Positions 59,519 through 64,000 of a DNA stretch of 64,000 nt are shown here, one piece after another (position 1 is the stretch's first letter; each line of letters starts with the position of its first letter). Location of the stretch: the NCBI GenBank assembly GCA_905221605.1, contig CAJNDS010000463.1, positions 16,001 to 80,000 of the forward strand. Reading direction: 5' to 3'. The DNA comes from Symbiodinium natans. Its lineage: Eukaryota > Sar > Dinophyceae > Suessiales > Symbiodiniaceae. Under the pieces are notes generated by a model, which was not told the origin of the DNA, made no database searches, and saw only the letters and a list, made by a program, of their open reading frames with translations. A program made the translations under genes and the position numbers.

Positions 59519-60151
59519 AACTGAAGACTCCAAGAATGCCATGCTGGCCCCGAAAATCCCAATCCCCGGTCCTGGAGCCAAGAAAAGTGCTTCGGCAGAG
59601 TCGTCAGTCACTGTCTTGTCGGACGTCACACCACACTGTCCAGCTAGGGCGAGGTCCGTGAGCCTCTGACCCCCAACGCCTTGCATTAGCTCCCAAAAAA
59701 CCGACTTGGGATGCAGTAGAGACCCTGCTTCTTCAACCACTTGAAGCGCCCCCTGCTCAGACCTCTCGCAGGGGAGGTACGCTGCCAGAGGATCATCGGG
59801 GTCGTCCTGCATAAGCCTTGCCACGGCAGCATTCCGACTCCTAGCTTCTCTGGCTGCCTCAACCGGTGACCGAGCTGCACGATTGTCAGCGTTCCTCTCT
59901 GCACTTGCACGACGAAGGATAGCCATTCCCAATAGCCCGCCAGTGTACCCTCTGGGCCGGCCCTTTGCCTTTGCCCTAGGTTCGGGCACAGCAGGACCTG
60001 GCTGGGCAGGAGGAGGGTTTCGGGCGGCCCCATCCTCTTCCCACTCATTCAGAAAATCATCCCAAGCCCCTTGTGATGAGTTCTCTGGAGGCTTGTTGCC
60101 ACGCCAACTAGCGAAAGCAGCATCCCAAGCAGCATCATCGTCATGGTCCAT
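59519..60151 (-). CDS. Gene A, exon 1: AT-hook-containing N-terminus
   Basis: ATG at 60,151 (MDHDDDAAWDAAFASWRGNK) is followed by two related acidic-aromatic repeats (AWDAAFASW, AWDDFLNEW). Then comes a Pro-rich linker and RAKAKGRPRGY, whose GRP core and flanking basics form an AT-hook-like minor-groove motif (about 59,950-59,980). The end at a GTT|GTAACT donor (59,519) is likely. The frame is open for 14 codons upstream of the ATG up to a TAG, with possible acceptors, so this could also be an internal exon joined to the methyltransferase. Nuclear DNA-binding role inferred. Confidence 0.65.
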
Positions 60152-60541
60152 GGCACGCACTGACTTGCGAGGTGCATTGTTCGGCTGCCGCTGCTACCCC
60201 GACATCTACACTATCTACACTTACACCTACACATTTGTTGCGGTTGAAACTCATCGTCCCTAGGTCCTAGGTCCTAGGTAGCCTTACCGCCTTATCGAAC
60301 AGCCCAGGGCCCATAAGGCTTAGGCTTAGGCCTTTCATCAATCCAACCAAACTTCTGACTATGAAGCTATTCCAGCTAGCCTTAAGTCTTAAGTGCTTGT
60401 GAAAGAAATCAATGAAATCAAATTCGCTTGGATCTCACGATCACGCATGAACTCACACGCACTCCTGCGCTGGAGACTCAAGCGCAAAAATGCCAACGAA
60501 ATCCCCTGGACTCCTGGACCCTGGACGCTAGACTCTCGAAC

Positions 60542-62686
60542 CTGTAAACAACCGCGCGGCTGCAGTCCTCGGGCGGGAGATGTTTTGCCACTGAGCTGCA
60601 TCCAAGTTCAGCTTGACGACCATGTACCCGCCATGTTTCCACTGGATCTGCGACACGGCTGACATGAACCTGCGAGATCTTACAAGGACCAAAAAGCTTC
60701 TAGTGGCTCTGTGCCTCGGAGCTCAAGTTAGGCCCAGTTTGGCAAAGGCCTAAGGTTTAGAGTCTAGAAAGTAGGGGGCCTAGGGCCTAGGGTCTAGAGT
60801 CTAGAGTCTAGAGTCGAGGGCCCAGGGTCTAGGGCCATGGACTTTTTCCCCTACTTTGCCCTGCGTGCAATTGACAGCCACTGCTCATTCTTCTTGAACT
60901 TCATTAAATTCTTAAACGGTCTCAGTGTGTCAGTGACTGGTGATTCTGCTGAACCCATGTAGACTCCCGCTTCTCCCCGCCCCCCCCCCCCCCCACACAA
61001 GAAGAAGAAGAAGAAGAGAAGAAGCACAAGTCAAACCACGCCTCTCGTACGGGGTGACGGTGCTGCCAGAGTGCTCGACCATGTCGAAGCCCATCACTTG
61101 TTCTGCAACGACACAGCGGGGCTCGAAAGTACGATACCAATCAAGCAGGGATGAAAACGTGACCTTGAACTCGTCATGGCTGTGACCGAATTCGGTAAAA
61201 AATCTCTGGCCCTTTGTTTTGAATACGGATGGCACGGCGTGCCGGTGACAGCGAGGTCTGGACAAACTTGCGCACTCTCTGACATCCAGCTGCACTGCAA
61301 CTGTGAAGAAGACACGCTGACTGCGCTGTTTGTTCCTCCATCGTCGTGAACACATGGGTTGGCGTTTGTGTCGGACATCTTGGGAACGCAGCATGATGAA
61401 CTGGCGGGCCGGACTCCTTCGGCTCCGAAACACTCAGCAAAGTTGAATTTGACGCCGAGCTCCTGACACGGAGGCTAAGGCTAAGCGGGCTAAAGCGGCT
61501 CATGGCGCCACAGTTGCCACGACGACTTCGAAGTAAAGGCTATAGAAACGGGCTACGGCTATGGGTAGGGCTGCTGTAACCTTACACTCTACACGCTACA
61601 GTCCATAGTCATAGTCTATACTCTATACTCTAGACTCTAGACTCTAGAAACTCTAAAAACTCTAGAATTCTAGAAGATGCTTTAATGTTGACCTCGTAAT
61701 AATAAACCCCCCCCCCCTTCAATCAAACCCCCCCAAATAGAGTAGGGCCCCTTTGAATAAGGATTCCTTTCCTTAGAGCCCCCCTTCAATCAAACTCCCC
61801 CAAAAAAAACCAGCCCCGACTTGGCGTACTTTATTTCCAGGGCTTTATTATTGCGGCCGGGACCCCTGGCGCACTTTAATATCAGGGGGTTCAATAATAC
61901 GAGGTTAACATTAATTTTAGAACTGTTTATGGACCTGGACAGCCGATATCTATTTTGCCACAACTGTGTAAAGTTTGGCAAAATCCCAACCCTATGCCCT
62001 AGGCCCTAGGCCCTAAGCCCCACACCTTTCAACCTCTGGAGCCCCGCAGCAACAGCTCCCCAACACAACAGGCACTGGACCCAGAAGCCCCAGCTCCCCA
62101 GCACAGCTTCCTCAGCAGCTCAGCAAACAGCTCCCAGCCTCTCCCCACAGCACTCCAGCAGTCCCCAGCACCTCCACGCACAGCAGCTCCCAGCAGCCCC
62201 TCAGCAGTCCCACCAGCTCCCCAATTTTAGCAGCTCCAGAGCCCCAGCCCCAGCAATTTCCAGCAGACTCAGCAAATGAGCGGCTGTCGCTGTAGCTTCA
62301 GCGTTAAGGCTGCTACTGCTTCACTGCAACTACAATCGTCACACATTCTAGAAACTCAAACCTTCAAACTTCTACAAGGCCGAACCAGCATAACCGGCCC
62401 TCCAACTTTAGCCTGTAGCCCCCCAACCGGCCTTCAACACCTCAGACTCAGCGCAAAGCCCGCTGCACGCAGAGAGCAAGTTGAGCTTTCTACATTGTGA
62501 TGGAACTCCGTGATCCTTCGTGTGTGACTTGATCAGTGAAGCCCACCATGAGCTAGGTTCCACGACGGCATCATCCTCCGAGTCTGAAGACTCTCGTAAG
62601 CCCTCGGCCTCCTCCACAGCCGTCTGCTGGCTTCCAAGGATCTCTTCTTCGAAAAAATCATCAAAAACATCAGTTGTCGACTCCAT
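60542..62686 (-). CDS. DNA cytosine-5 methyltransferase, N-terminal half (three exons)
   Basis: Exon 1 (62,686-62,428): acidic N-terminus, then LNLLSACSGLCAESEVLKA, motif I (SAM binding). Exon 2 (about 61,378-61,042): DLAVTGTPCHPYSKQRA, motif IV with the catalytic Pro-Cys, then in the next frame FFTEFGHSHDEFKVTF and CVVAEQVMGFDM, motif VI with EQV for ENV. Exon 3 (60,669-60,542): FMSAVSQIQWKHGGYMVVKL and WQNISRPR, motif VIII-like. Exons 2 and 3 join in phase through a GC-AG intron (GAGAG|GCGTGG), restoring TPYERFMSAV. Motif IV and motif VI are out of frame unless the T6 run at 61,197-61,202 is T7. The enzyme would transfer methyl groups from SAM to cytosine C5 in nuclear DNA. Motifs IX-X are at 51.2-51.7 kb. 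Confidence 0.8.
61682..61914. mobile_element. MITE-like element with ~30-bp terminal inverted repeats
   Basis: TTAATGTTGACCTCGTAATA at 61,682 is mirrored at the right end (61,914), whose complement reads TTAATGTTAACCTCGTATTA, and the match continues into AACCCCC. The interior has two copies of CCCTTCAATCAAAC. It lies in the intron between methyltransferase exons 1 and 2, 233 bp long with no ORF. Confidence 0.75.
62040..62275. repeat. CAGCTCCC-rich low-complexity tract
   Basis: Repeated CAGC, AGCTCCC and CAGTCCC words over about 235 bp within the first methyltransferase intron. No coding frame is convincing. Confidence 0.75.
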
Positions 62687-63120
62687 GTTGCGGCAAGCGA
62701 GGCTCCAGCCCGGGCCACTAAGTGACTAGCAGCTATGAGTCATGAAATAGTCACTAATCACATGACGAAACCGTTCACCCCTTGCCATCTGATAAGCCAT
62801 AAGGCCAGTGCCTTCAAGGCCTACACGCCTCCAGCAATGCACCCAGCTGTGTTGCCTTGCACTCGCCTCTAGCAGCTTGCTGAAGTGTAGAAGCCATGCC
62901 GGCGGAATGCTGATGTGCTTGCGCAAAAATACCATCTTAGTGTCGCGTCGCAGATGATGCAAATGATTGAAAATACCAAGGCTGCGAAACTACTGTTGTT
63001 GATCTTGTTTTCGCAAATCAGTAATAACATGAAGCCATGCTCATGAAAATCATTCCCCATCCTGCGAACAGCGAAAACAAAACAGGGATGCGTCTGCACA
63101 TGTCGCAAGTCAGTGGCCAT
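62687..63120. other. 5' flank of the methyltransferase gene
   Basis: No promoter element recognisable (dinoflagellates generally lack TATA boxes). Short minus ORFs only. Confidence 0.35.
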
Positions 63121-63188
<68 letters not shown>

Positions 63189-63237
63189 GCAGCAGCAGCA
63201 GCAGCTGCAGCAGCACTAGCAGCAGCACTAGCAGCTA
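63121..63237. repeat. CAG triplet microsatellite
   Basis: About 35 CAG/GCA triplets in blocks separated by CACTAG, ending in CTAGCAGCTAGCTA. Confidence 0.97.
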
Positions 63238-64000
63238 GCTACTATAGCTGCACTAGCCGAGCTGCGGAGCTCTTACACTGATTGGGTGACTGGGTTATCA
63301 GTTATCAGCTATGAATCACTGGCTATCGAACCCACCGACCTATCGTTCACTGTGGGGCCTGGCAGGACTGGGAGGACGGAACGAATAGGAGCAGGTAGAA
63401 CAACAGGTAGGACAACAGGTAGACTCCAGGTACCAGGCAGGCAAAGGCGGGTAACCGGGTCAGGCTAGGGCTAGCGGCTAGCTAGCTGCTAGCTGCGAGC
63501 TAGAAAGCAAGGTCGCTCTACATTAAACTTCAATGATTCAGCTCACTTGTCGGAATGGTGTTGGCTGTGCCTTGTGGCCTGCTTGGAGTTGTGTGTTTGT
63601 TCGCAGGATTTCAACACTGCGGTCACAGGAGCTTCATGGGAAGCTTGTCCGGCCTATCCTATGGTCCTATGGTCCGAAAGGAGTTGCACGGGAACTGCGT
63701 GTCGATGGGAGGAGCCTCAGGAAAGGCCTGTGGTCCGATGGCACATGGTTCTGCGGCATATGGGGGCTGTTGCTGGAACCTGCCATGGGAAGATTGTAGG
63801 AATAGATTAGATTCGGATTAGATTTAGATTCTATAGTGAATAGTGGATTAATGAGAAATGGTTAATAGTTTCATTAATTAATACGATTATTTTTGAAACA
63901 CTAAACTACTACGATTATTCTTTAAAGGATGAATTGTTAATAATTAGTAGGAATTCGTGAGTAAGTACAAGCATAATGTACAATGTACAAGGTCCATTTC
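63238..64000. other. Unassigned window end
   Basis: CTAG-rich words (63,465-63,500). A plus-strand TTTGTTCGCAG|G acceptor near 63,607 is followed by three overlapping open frames to about 63,820, so an exon is possible but its frame is undecided. The last 200 bp are AT-rich with no gene. Confidence 0.35.

Noticed and set aside
53862-62686. Retrotransposon carrying the methyltransferase
   Set aside because: Retrotransposon-linked DNMTs exist in dinoflagellates, but no reverse transcriptase, RNase H, integrase or endonuclease motif was seen, and the genes here contain introns.

Overview
The window is nuclear DNA of a eukaryote, most likely a dinoflagellate (a Symbiodiniaceae/Suessiales-type genome). 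Support: telomere-type heptamers TTTAGGG/CCCTAAA; intron-rich genes, with every recognisable multi-exon gene on the minus strand; splice junctions that include several GC-AG introns and mostly AG|G acceptors; and a DNA cytosine-methyltransferase of the divergent dinoflagellate type (motif VI reads EQV instead of ENV). I found no bacterial, organellar, rRNA, tRNA or CRISPR features. The species cannot be named from sequence alone.

Layout. 1-12,660: a patchwork of about 30 interstitial telomeric tracts in both orientations, mixed with short foldbacks and dispersed repeats. Two tracts can be compared with 'empty' copies of the repeat they interrupt. 12,677-14,510: a foldback element with T/G-rich inverted ends around a tandem of about 115-bp units and a pyrimidine tract. 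15,651-21,803: a five-copy tandem array of 1.17-1.32 kb units. 21.8-33.6 kb: mostly unassigned DNA with a degenerate helical-protein gene (23.0-23.7 kb), a repeat pair (24.3/27.4 kb), a GGAGGGCGC minisatellite and a relic related to the 38-kb glycosyltransferase ORF. 33.6-34.9 kb (+): a decayed ubiquitin-like locus.

35.5-62.7 kb is a one-directional minus-strand gene cluster. From 5' to 3' it holds: the N-terminal half of a DNA methyltransferase (62.7-60.5 kb, motifs I, IV, VI, VIII); 'gene A', five exons (60.15-53.86 kb) with AT-hook, HMG-like and PIP-box-like motifs; the C-terminal part of a DNA methyltransferase (51.7-51.2 kb, motifs IX and X); 'gene C', nine exons traced (49.93-42.49 kb), a nuclear-looking zinc-finger protein of unknown function; an orphan WD40 exon; a GT92-like glycosyltransferase; and a SAM-dependent methyltransferase with a putative signal peptide. 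Introns and spacers are low-complexity: a 1.4-kb CA block, TAG triplets, G- and C-runs, and CTAG-rich tracts.

The most striking locus is the methyltransferase. Its two halves lie on the same strand in the correct order, but gene A, itself carrying chromatin- and replication-type motifs, lies between them. The reading frames carry several one-base breaks and one in-frame TAG, so either part of the cluster is decaying or the assembly has indel errors; RNA would decide.
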